Positions 9,057-18,750 of a stretch of DNA of 55,476 bases are shown here, piece after piece. The notes under the pieces are model-generated. The model had not been told where the DNA came from, ran no database searches, and worked only from the letters and a program-made list of their open reading frames with translations. This stretch comes from GCA-2733415 sp049609325 (GTDB lineage: Bacteria; Bacteroidota; Bacteroidia; Flavobacteriales; Flavobacteriaceae). Within the stretch, counting starts at the first letter, position 1; each line of letters opens with the position of its first letter. The DNA lies in NCBI GenBank assembly GCA_049609325.1, contig JBMYYK010000012.1:1-55476 (forward strand), read 5' to 3'. A program made the position numbers and the translations under genes.

Positions 9057-12000
9057 TTAATTATTTTTTAGCATGTATTGATTTACTTGAGCTTGGAGTT
9101 TTATAAACATTTCTTGTTGCTCTAATAATTGCGACCTAATTGCAGATATTTCTTTTTGATGACGAATTTCCATGGCATTAAGTGCTGATTTTTTTTCTTT
9201 TTGTAACTCTTCTATGGCTTTTTGTTGTTCCTGCATAGCTTTAACCATTGGCACTACAAATTCGGCATAACGCAACCCATAATGAGAATTGTCATTATCA
9301 GGCTTATCTACCCCGTGGAAATCGAATCCTACTTCTTGAGCTGCTTTTTCTACTTCCTGAGCTATAAATCCGGTTTGAACTTCCTTAGCTTTTAAAAGTT
9401 CTGCGTCTTTAAGTCGAATACTATCAGGAGTTTTTTTAAATCTTTCTAGTGCAGTAACATCTAGATTGTAGGACACGGGTCTTAGTTTCATTATAAAATC
9501 TAAACCTACTACATTTTCCTTCACATTCTTTTTAAATCTTCCATCAGAAAGGTTGGTCCAGTTAGCATATCCACCAATAGAAGTAATGGTTGAATTTCCA
9601 ATTGATACCGTATTGCTTGCGGTAACATCAGAATTATAGCCTAATGCCATTGAATTTGATATATTGGTATAGTTTAAATCATAAAATGCAAAATACCCTA
9701 ATGCCGTATTGTAATCTCCTGTACTATTCCAAGTCAATGAATGAACACCCACAGCAGTATTACAATCTCCCGTAGAATTAGCGAACATGGCATTTCTACC
9801 AATTGCTGTATTTTCTGAACCATAGGTATTTCCAAATAATGAACCAGTACCAAATGCACTATTATTACTTCCCTGGTTTGGCCCTCCAATATTTAATACC
9901 ATCGTTTGATATCCAATAGCTGTATTATAGTCTCCAACTGTAGTTGCCGCTCCTGCATCTGTACCCATAAATACGTTTGCTAAACCAGTACCAGTTACTG
10001 AAGCTCCAGCACCATCACCTATGAGCACGTTGTCATTGTTATTAAGCACTTCTAATCTACGTCCATCCATAACAAAACGTTCTGTACCTGCTAAATCAAA
10101 TCGTATTTTATCTTCATCGACACTTTCTTCTACTTGAACTTTAGTATCGCCATCGGCATCTACAATTTCATCCGATGAACCTCCACCTGATACAGTAGAC
10201 CAACTGACATTACCAGATCCATCGGTACTTAACACCTGACCATTTGTTCCATCATTAAGCGGAATGGTATAATTACCTCCAATTTCAACACCAGAGTTGT
10301 TAAGAACTAACTTATCTCCTGTACTGCTTGTAAATGATAGTTCTTTATTTGCATTATTTATAATTCTAAAATTGTAATCTTCCGAAACCCCGCTTCCATA
10401 ATGAAAATCAATAAACGGAATTTCACCTCCAGCACTGTTTGATGGGCCAAGTTCAATGGAGCCACCTTGATTGGTTCCGTTTAGCATTGAACCATCTGTA
10501 CCAAAAAACAATCTATGATTAACTCTAGCATTTCCATTGATTTCTAATGGATAGCCAGGTGTATTTGTTGCGATCCCTACATTTCCATCTGTATCTATGT
10601 AAACTCCTTCATTATCACCATCATTAGAAATATAGTTTCCATTTGTACTGATATTTTGGGTTGCTGTATGGTTTCCTAAATTATCACTTCCGCTAAGACT
10701 AGATAAGTCAACTGTTTGTGTTGCTATACCATCTCCGTCAAGAGATAACTCTAAGTTGTTTCCATTCAGTTGAAATACATCAGCAAACTGGTCATCGGTA
10801 TCCGTATCATCTAAAAAAGCTGAAAGATCTACCGTTTGCGTTGCGATACCATCTCCGTCAAGAGATAATTCTAAGTTGTTTCCATTCAGTTGAAATATAT
10901 CTGCAAACTGGTCATCGGTATCCGTATCATCTAAAAAAGCTGAAAGATCTACCGTTTGCGTTGCGATACCATCTCCGTCAAGAGATAATTCTAAGTTGTT
11001 TCCATTTAATTGAAATACATCTGCAAACTGGTCATCGGTATCCGTATCATCTAAAAAAGCTGAAAGATCTACGGTTTGAGTAGCTACGCCATCTCCGTCA
11101 AGAGATAATTCTAAGTTGTTCCCATTCAGTTGGAATACGTCAGCAAATTGATCATCGGTATCCGTATCAACTAAAAAAGCTGAAAGATCTACGGTTTGCG
11201 TTGCTATACCATCGCCTTCAAGAGATAACTCTAAGTTGTTCCCATTCAGTTGGAATACATCAGCAAACTGGTCATCGGTATCTGTATCATCTAAAAAAGC
11301 TGAAAGATCTACGGTTTGTGTAGCTACGCCATCTCCGTCAAGAGATAATTCTAAGTTGTTTCCATTCAGTTGAAATACATCTGTAAACTGATCATCGGTA
11401 TCTGTATCAACTAAAAATGCTGAAAGATCTACGGTTTGTGTAGCTATCCCATCGCCTTCAAGAGATAACTCTAAGTTGTTTCCATTCAGTTGAAATACAT
11501 CAGCAAATTGGTCATCCGTATCTGTGTTATCTAAAAAAGCTGAAAGATCTACGGTTTGTGTAGCAACGCCATCGCCGTCAAGAGATAATTCTAAGTTGTT
11601 CCCATTCAGTTGAAATACATCTGCAAACTGGTCATCGGTATCAGTTAAAGAAATTGTTCCCCAACTTACATTTCCAGCACCATCTGTACTTAGCACCTGA
11701 CCAGAAGTTCCATCCACAGTTGGGAATACATAATTTCCTCCAACACCTAAACTTCCGTTAATTACAATTTCATTGGCAGAAAAATCCCCCCAAATTAATG
11801 GGGTTGTAGTATTTGAGTTATCAATATAAAGGAGATTACTTCCTGTTTCATTGTTACCAGCCCTATAACCAATTAATATATTATTACTTCCAGAAGAATT
11901 CAAACCTGCCTCAAACCCTAATGCTGTATTGCGATTCCCAGTAACATTATTTCGTAATGATCCATAGCCTAAAGTCACATTTTCATAACCTGTTGTATTA

Positions 12001-14231
12001 AACCTTAAAGCATTAACTCCAATTGCAGTATTATTATAGCTAGTGTTGGAATATAAACTAGAGGCTCCTACTGCGGTATTTCCAACATTGGTACTATTAA
12101 ACATTGCATTATCTCCGATAGCCGTATTGAATGCTCCAGTACTGTTATTACGAAGTGTGTTTCTCCCCACGGCAACATTAGTGTTAGCAGATAAATCATC
12201 ATTTAACCCTGCATTTTCTCCTATAAATACAGAATTTCCTGAATTTAATACCTCTAACCGTGGGCCATCCATTTTAAAGTGTTCTGTTCCCCCTAGATCA
12301 AAACGAATAATATCTTCATCTGCACTTTCTTCTACTTGAATTTTAGTATCTCCATCAGCATCGATCAATTCATTACCTAAAATGGTTGACCAACTTACAT
12401 TTCCAGCGCCATCTGTACTTAGCACCTGACCTGATGTTCCGTCAGTTGTTGGAAACACGTAATTTCCATCTACCCCTAAACTTCCATTTATAACAATTTC
12501 ATTAGTAGAAAAATCACCCCAAATAAGTGGTGTACTACTTGAAGAATTGTCGATATACAATAGGTTATCACCTGTTTCGTTAGCTCCTGAACTATAGCCC
12601 AAAAACACATTACCCGACCCGCTATTGGTTAGCCCTGATTCCTGACCAATAAATACATTCTGACTTCCAGTAGAGTTTTGGGTACCTGCTCGATATCCCA
12701 AGGCAGTATTTTGGATACCAGTTGTGAGGCTAAATAGTGAATTCATTCCGATAGCAACGTTCTTCTCGCCAGTAGACTTCTGCAATGCTCTAAATCCTAA
12801 AGCTATGTTTCCCCACCCGGTGCTGTTGAGGAGCAGTGCATCCGCACCTATAGCAAGGTTGTAATTACCCGTTGTATTTGTAGACATTGCACTAGATCCG
12901 ATAGCTACATTGCTTTCCCCAGTTGTACTATATCTTCCCGTATTATTACCAACATACACGTTTTTATTGGTGGTTTGATCATCATTATCTCCTGCATTTT
13001 GCCCTATAAATACGGAATTTCCATTCCCTAAAACTTCAAGTTTACCATTATCCATTCTAAAATTTTCCGTTCCCCCTAACTCAAACCTAATCATATCTTC
13101 ATCTGGGCTTGATTCTACTTCAACTTTTGTATCTCCATCTGTATCGATCAATTCATTATCTAAAATGGTTGACCAACTTACACTACCTGCACCATCTGTA
13201 CTTAATACTTGTCCTGATGTTCCGTCAGTTGTTGGAAACACGTAATTTCCTTCAACCCCTAAACTTCCGTTAATTACAATTTCGTTGGTAGCAAAATCAC
13301 CCCAGATTAATGGATTTGAAGTAGTAGAATTGTCTAAATATAATTTATTGCTACCCGTTTCGCTCCAACCTGCTCTATAGCCCAGGAAAACATTACCCGA
13401 ACCCGTATTACTAAGCCCAGTTTCCTGACCGATAAATACGTTTTGATCTCCTGTTATATTGTTTGACCCAGATCGATATCCTATTGTCACATTTTCGGTT
13501 CCACTAGTGATATTGGTAAGTGAGTTATACCCAATAGCAATATTCGTTTGACCTGTTGCATTTTCTAATGCATTGGCTCCGAGTGCCACATTTCCCCATC
13601 CTGTACTGTTGAGTCGAAGTGCATCGGCGCCCAAAGCAAGATTGTTAGCTCCTGTAGTATTGGTAGTCATTGCACTGGACCCGATGGCTACATTGTACCA
13701 ACCTGTTGTACTGTACCTTCCTGTATTATCACCAATAAATACGTTTCTGTTACCAGTATAATCATCATTGTCTCCTGCATTTCGTCCCATAAATACTGAA
13801 TTACCTGTACCTAGAACTTCCAACCTTCCTTTTTCCATTTTAAAATGTTCTGTGCCACCTAAATCAAAACGAATGATATCTTCATCAGCAGTTTCTTCTA
13901 CTTGAACTTTAGTGTCTTGATCAGCATCTTCTAATATAAGTTTGCCAGCTATAGCAACCCATGATGTTATGGTATTATCCCAATAGTAAAATCCCGGTGT
14001 ATTGGTACCTGCCGTTGTTGTTAAATAGACCAACATGCCTTGTTGGCTAGCTGTTGGGTTTACTGTTGGAAAGACATCTATTCTAGGTATTAAAAGACCA
14101 TCGGTGTTTCCAGGGTTTGTTGCATCATTTACAGTTATGTCTAAAGCTGCATTAGGTGTAGTTGTTCCTATACCTACTTGTGCATTAGCAGCAAAGGTAA
14201 AAAGCGATATTAAGAATACAATTTTTCTCAT
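9057..14231 (-). CDS. Repeat-rich surface adhesin with C-terminal S74 intramolecular chaperone
   Basis: 1724 residues. The signal peptide ends at AANAQ, followed by VGIGTTTPNAALDI, a sequence I associate with Bacteroidota tail-fibre-like surface proteins. Three long blocks and a fourth near the C-terminus carry DEDxIRF-x-LxGTE followed by many short repeats of the type GxxNxAIGxxAL, reminiscent of YadA-head left-handed beta-rolls. Between the third and fourth blocks are eight 40-residue repeats starting DTDDQFADVFQLNG. The C-terminal ~163 residues are an endosialidase-type (S74) chaperone: NLSDGRFKKNV with predicted cleavage before S1562, then GFIAQEV and a terminal coiled coil. S74 domains trimerise fibres and then cut themselves off. 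No sorting domain is seen, so the export route is unclear. An ECF-like promoter element lies 94 bp upstream. Confidence 0.9.
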   Translation of the reverse strand: MRKIVFLISLFTFAANAQVGIGTTTPNAALDITVNDATNPGNTDGLLIPRIDVFPTVNPTASQQGMLVYLTTTAGTNTPGFYYWDNTITSWVAIAGKLILEDADQDTKVQVEETADEDIIRFDLGGTEHFKMEKGRLEVLGTGNSVFMGRNAGDNDDYTGNRNVFIGDNTGRYSTTGWYNVAIGSSAMTTNTTGANNLALGADALRLNSTGWGNVALGANALENATGQTNIAIGYNSLTNITSGTENVTIGYRSGSNNITGDQNVFIGQETGLSNTGSGNVFLGYRAGWSETGSNKLYLDNSTTSNPLIWGDFATNEIVINGSLGVEGNYVFPTTDGTSGQVLSTDGAGSVSWSTILDNELIDTDGDTKVEVESSPDEDMIRFELGGTENFRMDNGKLEVLGNGNSVFIGQNAGDNDDQTTNKNVYVGNNTGRYSTTGESNVAIGSSAMSTNTTGNYNLAIGADALLLNSTGWGNIALGFRALQKSTGEKNVAIGMNSLFSLTTGIQNTALGYRAGTQNSTGSQNVFIGQESGLTNSGSGNVFLGYSSGANETGDNLLYIDNSSSSTPLIWGDFSTNEIVINGSLGVDGNYVFPTTDGTSGQVLSTDGAGNVSWSTILGNELIDADGDTKIQVEESADEDIIRFDLGGTEHFKMDGPRLEVLNSGNSVFIGENAGLNDDLSANTNVAVGRNTLRNNSTGAFNTAIGDNAMFNSTNVGNTAVGASSLYSNTSYNNTAIGVNALRFNTTGYENVTLGYGSLRNNVTGNRNTALGFEAGLNSSGSNNILIGYRAGNNETGSNLLYIDNSNTTTPLIWGDFSANEIVINGSLGVGGNYVFPTVDGTSGQVLSTDGAGNVSWGTISLTDTDDQFADVFQLNGNNLELSLDGDGVATQTVDLSAFLDNTDTDDQFADVFQLNGNNLELSLEGDGIATQTVDLSAFLVDTDTDDQFTDVFQLNGNNLELSLDGDGVATQTVDLSAFLDDTDTDDQFADVFQLNGNNLELSLEGDGIATQTVDLSAFLVDTDTDDQFADVFQLNGNNLELSLDGDGVATQTVDLSAFLDDTDTDDQFADVFQLNGNNLELSLDGDGIATQTVDLSAFLDDTDTDDQFADIFQLNGNNLELSLDGDGIATQTVDLSAFLDDTDTDDQFADVFQLNGNNLELSLDGDGIATQTVDLSSLSGSDNLGNHTATQNISTNGNYISNDGDNEGVYIDTDGNVGIATNTPGYPLEINGNARVNHRLFFGTDGSMLNGTNQGGSIELGPSNSAGGEIPFIDFHYGSGVSEDYNFRIINNANKELSFTSSTGDKLVLNNSGVEIGGNYTIPLNDGTNGQVLSTDGSGNVSWSTVSGGGSSDEIVDADGDTKVQVEESVDEDKIRFDLAGTERFVMDGRRLEVLNNNDNVLIGDGAGASVTGTGLANVFMGTDAGAATTVGDYNTAIGYQTMVLNIGGPNQGSNNSAFGTGSLFGNTYGSENTAIGRNAMFANSTGDCNTAVGVHSLTWNSTGDYNTALGYFAFYDLNYTNISNSMALGYNSDVTASNTVSIGNSTITSIGGYANWTNLSDGRFKKNVKENVVGLDFIMKLRPVSYNLDVTALERFKKTPDSIRLKDAELLKAKEVQTGFIAQEVEKAAQEVGFDFHGVDKPDNDNSHYGLRYAEFVVPMVKAMQEQQKAIEELQKEKKSALNAMEIRHQKEISAIRSQLLEQQEMFIKLQAQVNQYMLKNN
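10693..11646 (-). repeat. Eight tandem 120-bp repeats within the S74 adhesin gene
   Basis: Eight in-frame copies of a 120-bp (40-residue) unit, DTDDQFADVFQLNG...ATQTVDLSAFL, differ by only a few bases each. Small changes (DGDGVA/EGDGIA, FLDD/FLVD) partly alternate between neighbours, suggesting that some growth was by two-unit steps. Confidence 0.95.
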
Positions 14232-14325
14232 TTTACATTTATTTTAGGGTCGTGTTTTTATAATAACAGATGAATTAATATGTGTACGGGTTTTTATTTG
14301 TCATATTAATTATCGTTAAGTAGTA

Positions 14326-14351
14326 TACACGTTAGAAACATAAAACCCTAT
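14326..14351 (-). promoter_or_regulatory. Putative ECF-sigma promoter: ATAGGGT-N14-GTGTA
   Basis: Minus-strand ATAGGGT (14351-14345), 14 bases, GTGTA (14330-14326), then 94 bp to the adhesin start. The sequence just upstream, CTATAAAAG, is shared with the copy at 8772-8797, so these two sites match over about 16 bases on that side. Confidence 0.65.
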
Positions 14352-14598
14352 TGCTTTTATAGTAATACTCACAGAAAGATTAGCCTTTTATGATTTTTGA
14401 GTGTTTAGGAGCTTACTATTTAAGATGTAATCTGTAAGTTTCTAATAGAGTATTTGAAAGGATATGCCTAATTATATTATTATTAACACGTTTTATGTCT
14501 TGTTCAATATTATAGAAGTACTATTAGGTGCATTTAGATTATTATTGTTCTGTACATAGTATTTTTTTTAAATAAAATGATAAAGCTTAGACTTTTTA

Positions 14599-14606
14599 TA
14601 TATTTG
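14599..14606 (+). promoter_or_regulatory. Housekeeping -7 element (TATATTTG) of the ECF sigma gene
   Basis: TATATTTG matches the Bacteroidota -7 consensus TAnnTTTG and lies 22 bp before the TTG start at 14629. No good TTG is found about 19 bp further upstream, so the assignment is moderate. It implies that the sigma gene is not driven by the ECF-like element. Confidence 0.45.
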
Positions 14607-14628
14607 TTGAAACGATTAAAGAACTAAT

Positions 14629-15159
14629 TTGTTGGAAGGAAAAGAAAGGTCAGTTTGTGAAGAGCAAGTGTTTAGCACTATTTATGAAGAACACTATACA
14701 ACTGTAAGAAACTTTATTTACTATAAAAATGGTAACTTAGATAAAGCAGAAGACATTGCTCAAGAAGCCTTTATAAAAATCTGGAATAACTGTAAAGACG
14801 TTATTTATACTACAGTAAAAAGCTACTTATTCACGATATCTAATAGAATTTTCTTAAACACTGTGCGCCATGAAAAAGTAAAATTAAATTTTAACAAAGC
14901 GCATACGCAACAGCAACAATCAGAAACTCCAGAGTCAATTACAATAGAAAAAGAATTTAAAGATACACTAGAAAAAGCTATCGCTAATTTATCTGACAAG
15001 AACAGAACTGTTTTTTTACTCAATAGAATTGACGGGAAAAAATATAAAGAGATTGCTTTATTACTAGGTGTTAGTGTAAAAACAGTTGAAAAAAGAATGA
15101 GCGATGCTTTAAAACAACTTAAAAATGACGTGGAAGAATTAAAGATTTTTAAAATTTAA
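14629..15159 (+). CDS. ECF-type RNA polymerase sigma factor (FecI-like)
   Basis: 176 residues. Region 2 (~18-85) contains AEDIAQEAFIKIWNN, the DExxQExF-type core-binding helix; region 4 (~112-168) contains KKYKEIALLLGVSVKTVEKR, the helix-turn-helix that reads the -35 element. The start is TTG at 14629: an in-frame stop at 14617 rules out any upstream ATG, and later starts would trim region 2. TTG is unusual in this group and may keep expression low. The FecR anti-sigma gene follows after 33 bp and the receptor after that, the usual order for cell-surface signalling. Its probable targets carry ATAGGGT-N14-GTGTA. Confidence 0.93.
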   Translation: MLEGKERSVCEEQVFSTIYEEHYTTVRNFIYYKNGNLDKAEDIAQEAFIKIWNNCKDVIYTTVKSYLFTISNRIFLNTVRHEKVKLNFNKAHTQQQQSETPESITIEKEFKDTLEKAIANLSDKNRTVFLLNRIDGKKYKEIALLLGVSVKTVEKRMSDALKQLKNDVEELKIFKI

Positions 15160-15184
15160 TAGGGTAATCCATTCTTTAAGTGTA
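15159..15184 (+). promoter_or_regulatory. Putative ECF-sigma promoter between sigma and fecR: ATAGGGT-N14-GTGTA
   Basis: ATAGGGT (15159-15165, starting at the last base of the sigma stop codon), 14 bases, GTGTA (15180-15184). The fecR start codon is only 8 bp further on, so a transcript from here would be almost leaderless. It would let activated sigma raise fecR and receptor expression without raising its own. Confidence 0.65.
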
Positions 15185-15192
15185 TTAATAAT

Positions 15193-16113
15193 ATGAGTGA
15201 TCAATCAACACATAAAAATCTATATCACAAATTGCTTGACGATACGTTAACCGAAAAGGAACTCGATTTGCTTAAACAATCGGGAGATTTGCCTATTCTT
15301 GAACGTATTATTTCAGAAACAGATACTTGGTCATTACCCAAGCCTAAAAAGTCTTATCAAGATCTAAAAAGCACACTACCTAAACAACCGAGTAAAAAAG
15401 AAAAAGTGATTAGGTTACAGTCTTTTTTAAGAATAGCAGCTAGTGTCATCTTATTTTTAGGAGTAGCTTATGTTGCTCATTATAGATTTTTTGACGCTAC
15501 AGAATATTACACATTAGCTCAAGAAACCAAGAGCGTCGTTTTACCTGATGGTTCAAGAGTAACCTTAAACTCCAACTCAAGTATACGTTTTAATAATTAC
15601 AATTGGGAAGAGAATAGGCGTGTAGAGGTAATTGGACAAGCCTATTTTGATGTTGAGAAAAACAAAGGCACTTTTAAAGTAGACTTCCTTAATGGTTTCA
15701 TTCAAGTTTTAGGAACTCAGTTTGATGTGTTTAGTCATAAAAATTTCACAACTATTAACTGTTATGAAGGAAAAATTGCAACAAGTGTTAATAATTCTGA
15801 ATTTACATTAACTGCACATAAAGGTGTAAAGTTTGACGGAAAAATGACCAAGGAAATTACTATTGTAGATGAGGCTCCCACATGGATTAGTAACTTTACT
15901 AGTTTTAACAAAGCACCTCTTAAAGAAGTCCTATCTGCATTGAGTATGAAATATGGGATTAATTATATACTAGATCTTGATATTGAAAACAAAAAAATAT
16001 TTACAGGTCAGTTTATAAATGATGACTTAGATATTGCCCTTGAAATGGTTTTAACGCCTTTAAGCTTAAGTTATAGTAAGTCTGGTGAAATAGTTCATAT
16101 TACTGAAAAATAA
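15193..16113 (+). CDS. FecR-family anti-sigma factor
   Basis: 306 residues. A cytoplasmic N-terminus (~1-80) probably holds the sigma factor; one membrane helix (~85-105, IAASVILFLGVAYVAHY) follows; the periplasmic FecR domain (~112-210) contains KSVVLPDGSRVTLNSNSSI and VEVIGQAYFDV, both typical. The C-terminal ~75 residues match the DUF4974-type extension common in Bacteroidota (FNKAPLKEVLSALSMKYGI...FTGQF), which resembles the STN fold and may contact the receptor signalling domain. Located between the sigma factor and the TonB receptor, it should relay receptor occupancy to the sigma factor. Confidence 0.93.
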   Translation: MSDQSTHKNLYHKLLDDTLTEKELDLLKQSGDLPILERIISETDTWSLPKPKKSYQDLKSTLPKQPSKKEKVIRLQSFLRIAASVILFLGVAYVAHYRFFDATEYYTLAQETKSVVLPDGSRVTLNSNSSIRFNNYNWEENRRVEVIGQAYFDVEKNKGTFKVDFLNGFIQVLGTQFDVFSHKNFTTINCYEGKIATSVNNSEFTLTAHKGVKFDGKMTKEITIVDEAPTWISNFTSFNKAPLKEVLSALSMKYGINYILDLDIENKKIFTGQFINDDLDIALEMVLTPLSLSYSKSGEIVHITEK

Positions 16114-16155
16114 GCCATTTCAGTTTATTATATTTGCCTCCCAATTACCCCAAAC

Positions 16156-18750
16156 ATGAGAATTTTATTTATTTTTTCACTGCTGTTCTGTACTACCTTT
16201 TCGGTAGCTCAAGAGAATCAATTGCAGCCCATATTACTCTTAGATTATATAAGCAGTATTGAAGATCAAAGCAGTATTAATTTTTCTTATGATGCTAAAT
16301 TACTTGAAAATGTAAAGGTTATTCCATTAGAAAGCAATGAGCTAACTACTACCATAGCTTACTTAAAAAACAACACTGCCTTCAATTTTAAATTATTAGA
16401 TAACGGCACAGTTATAGTTGCACCATACGAAGCTAATAAAAACATTAAGTTATGTATTGATATATTAGATTCTGAATTTAACATACCACTTACAGACGCC
16501 ACACTTACTAATGAAACCAGTACAGCGGTATTAACGTATAATAATGAGAAATTCATAAAATATGTAAATTATACTGATTGGAAAACTGTCCGAATTAATT
16601 ATTTAGGATATAAAGAGGAGCAATTATCAATTGATGAATTTAATGGTTTACCTTGTAAAACAATATATTTAAATCCTTCAGAAACGATTTTAGATAATGT
16701 TGTTATCAATTATCTTACTAGTGGTATACGATATAAAAATGATAATCAGAGTATTGAAATAAAGGTGAAAGATGCTGGACTATTACCAGGTGAAACCGAA
16801 ACCGATATTTTTACTAGTATTGATGCATTACCAGGAATCAATAGTTCTAATGGTAAAGCTGGAAGCTTGGCATTACGTGGCGATGATCCAGATAAAACAT
16901 TAATACTTTATGATAATATCCCTATTTATCATAGTGGTCACTATTTCGGTACTTTTTCACCATATAATGCAGATTTATTAAAATCAGTTACTATTAACAG
17001 AAACGGTTTTGATGCTGAAAAAGGAGGTAGGATTTCTGGCTTAATTGAACTTAATACCAATACAAAAATTACAGATTCAGTAAATCACACTGTTGGTATA
17101 GCTACTTCTTATGCCCTTGCAAATACTGAAATACCAATTATTAAGGATAAATGGAGTATTCAGTTAGGAGCAAGAACCTCATATCCATTTGAATGGAACT
17201 CACCAAAAATTAAAGCAGTAGAGGACTTTATATTTCAACAATCTGTATTAAGTAAAGCAATTATGACAGATGGTGTTGAAGTAAATAATTTTGAGTTCAT
17301 ATTTTCTGACATCAACCTCAAATCAAATTTGAAAATTAATTCTAAAAATAGCTTAAGTCTAAGCTTACTACATATCAAGAATGATTTAGATTTGAGTATT
17401 CAATATTCTAAAGAGCTCCCTAGTCCAGGAGGTGCTCCGCCATTACCAATAAATACTATTGATTCAAATATCGTAGAAATAAAAAACACAGGCCTAAATT
17501 TGGAATTTTTAACGCAATGGACTCCAAGCTTATTAACTAATTCTCATCTTACCATTTCTGAGTTTAGCCAAGTTTTTAATGGTAAATTGGCGCCTCCAAC
17601 CCATACAATCGAAACAACAAAATACGATAATAATATAAAAAACATCATTCTAAAATCTACCACAACTAAGGTTTTAAATCCTAAAAGCGAAATTGATTTT
17701 GGGTTTGAATTTAATAATTATAATGTGTTTAATGACCGTCTTTTTGATAATCCTGCTCGTACTTTTGTAGAAAAGAGTCATAATAAAGAGCAATTATATT
17801 CAATGTTTACTAATTTTTCAGTAAATAAAATGACACCAATAACCTTAAAGCTAGGACTAAGAGGAACTTATTATTCTGCAACTAAAAAAGTATATGCAGA
17901 GCCAAGGTTAATGGCAAACTATACAGTAAATAAATCGTTAAAAATTAAAACAAGTGCTGGTTTATATAACCAATTTATCAGCCATGTATCAGGTAGGAGA
18001 GGTATGGCTGCTGGTGTAGATCAATTTAACTGGAAACTATCTAATGATAGTAACATTCCTGTATTATATGGGCAACAAGTAATGCTTGGGGGGATTTTTA
18101 ATAAAAATAAATGGCTTATAGATTTTGAAGGATATTATAAGCAAACTGATAATATTGCAGTTTATGATTTATACAATTATGGTAATACTGAAGACTTTTT
18201 TATTGGAAAATACAATACCTGGGGTATGGATTTATTAGTAAGAAAATCATGGAAAAATATTGATACTTGGATCAGTTACTCCCATATAAAAACTTTGGCT
18301 AATTTTGATGATATACAAGAAGATAGCTTCCGATCTGTTTGGGATCAAAACCATATTTTAAATTATGTTTTTTCTTTTACTTATAAAAAGTTAAAATTAT
18401 CTACAGGATGGAAATACAAAACCGGATTAGCTTCTTTAGAAGATATTAGAGATTTTTACATAAATGGTCCGTTTTTTAATCAAAGTTCTGTAGGACAAAC
18501 CTACAATGATCGTCATGACAGGCAATATGGGGAACAATTACCAGACCAGCATCAACTAGATATATCACTTTCCTATACTTACCAAAAAAAAACTTGGAAT
18601 GCTGTTGTTGGATTAGCAGCTACTAACGTATATGATAGAAAAAATTTGATTGGTCAAAAAAGAAAGCCTCATCCTGGAAATACATATAGTTTAGCTAACC
18701 AATATAGTATGGGGTTTGCACCTAGTATGCTTATTAAGTTTAATTTTTAG
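16156..18750 (+). CDS. TonB-dependent outer-membrane receptor with STN signalling domain
   Basis: 864 residues. Signal peptide ~1-19 (TFSVAQ), STN/secretin-like signalling domain ~25-95 (INFSYDAKLLENV), a carboxypeptidase-regulatory-like beta domain ~98-180, the plug ~195-305 (SIDALPGINSSNGKAGSLALRG in two parts, then SVTINRNGFDAEKGGRISG) and a 22-strand-type barrel to the C-terminal phenylalanine. Family members import large or scarce ligands with TonB energy; the STN domain marks it as the input of FecR/sigma signalling. No SusD-like partner lies next to it, so it is less likely to be a SusC-type glycan importer. Ligand unknown. Its stop codon overlaps that of the convergent gene at 18747. 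Confidence 0.92.
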   Translation: MRILFIFSLLFCTTFSVAQENQLQPILLLDYISSIEDQSSINFSYDAKLLENVKVIPLESNELTTTIAYLKNNTAFNFKLLDNGTVIVAPYEANKNIKLCIDILDSEFNIPLTDATLTNETSTAVLTYNNEKFIKYVNYTDWKTVRINYLGYKEEQLSIDEFNGLPCKTIYLNPSETILDNVVINYLTSGIRYKNDNQSIEIKVKDAGLLPGETETDIFTSIDALPGINSSNGKAGSLALRGDDPDKTLILYDNIPIYHSGHYFGTFSPYNADLLKSVTINRNGFDAEKGGRISGLIELNTNTKITDSVNHTVGIATSYALANTEIPIIKDKWSIQLGARTSYPFEWNSPKIKAVEDFIFQQSVLSKAIMTDGVEVNNFEFIFSDINLKSNLKINSKNSLSLSLLHIKNDLDLSIQYSKELPSPGGAPPLPINTIDSNIVEIKNTGLNLEFLTQWTPSLLTNSHLTISEFSQVFNGKLAPPTHTIETTKYDNNIKNIILKSTTTKVLNPKSEIDFGFEFNNYNVFNDRLFDNPARTFVEKSHNKEQLYSMFTNFSVNKMTPITLKLGLRGTYYSATKKVYAEPRLMANYTVNKSLKIKTSAGLYNQFISHVSGRRGMAAGVDQFNWKLSNDSNIPVLYGQQVMLGGIFNKNKWLIDFEGYYKQTDNIAVYDLYNYGNTEDFFIGKYNTWGMDLLVRKSWKNIDTWISYSHIKTLANFDDIQEDSFRSVWDQNHILNYVFSFTYKKLKLSTGWKYKTGLASLEDIRDFYINGPFFNQSSVGQTYNDRHDRQYGEQLPDQHQLDISLSYTYQKKTWNAVVGLAATNVYDRKNLIGQKRKPHPGNTYSLANQYSMGFAPSMLIKFNF

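Larger units (their letters stand above)
14232..14628. other. Divergent intergenic region between the S74 adhesin and the ECF sigma gene
   Basis: 397 bp without a gene. It carries the ECF-like element for the adhesin (14326-14351, minus strand) and a TATATTTG element (14599-14606, plus strand) for the sigma gene. The middle is AT-rich with no other structure that I can support. Confidence 0.8.

Noticed and set aside
10718..11083. 121-codon plus-strand frame with internal repeats
   Set aside because: It is the opposite strand of the 120-bp adhesin repeats; the repeating pattern comes from the real minus-strand gene.
10693..11646. Regular repeats as a possible CRISPR array
   Set aside because: Whole 120-bp units are conserved and in frame with no unique spacers; they encode protein.
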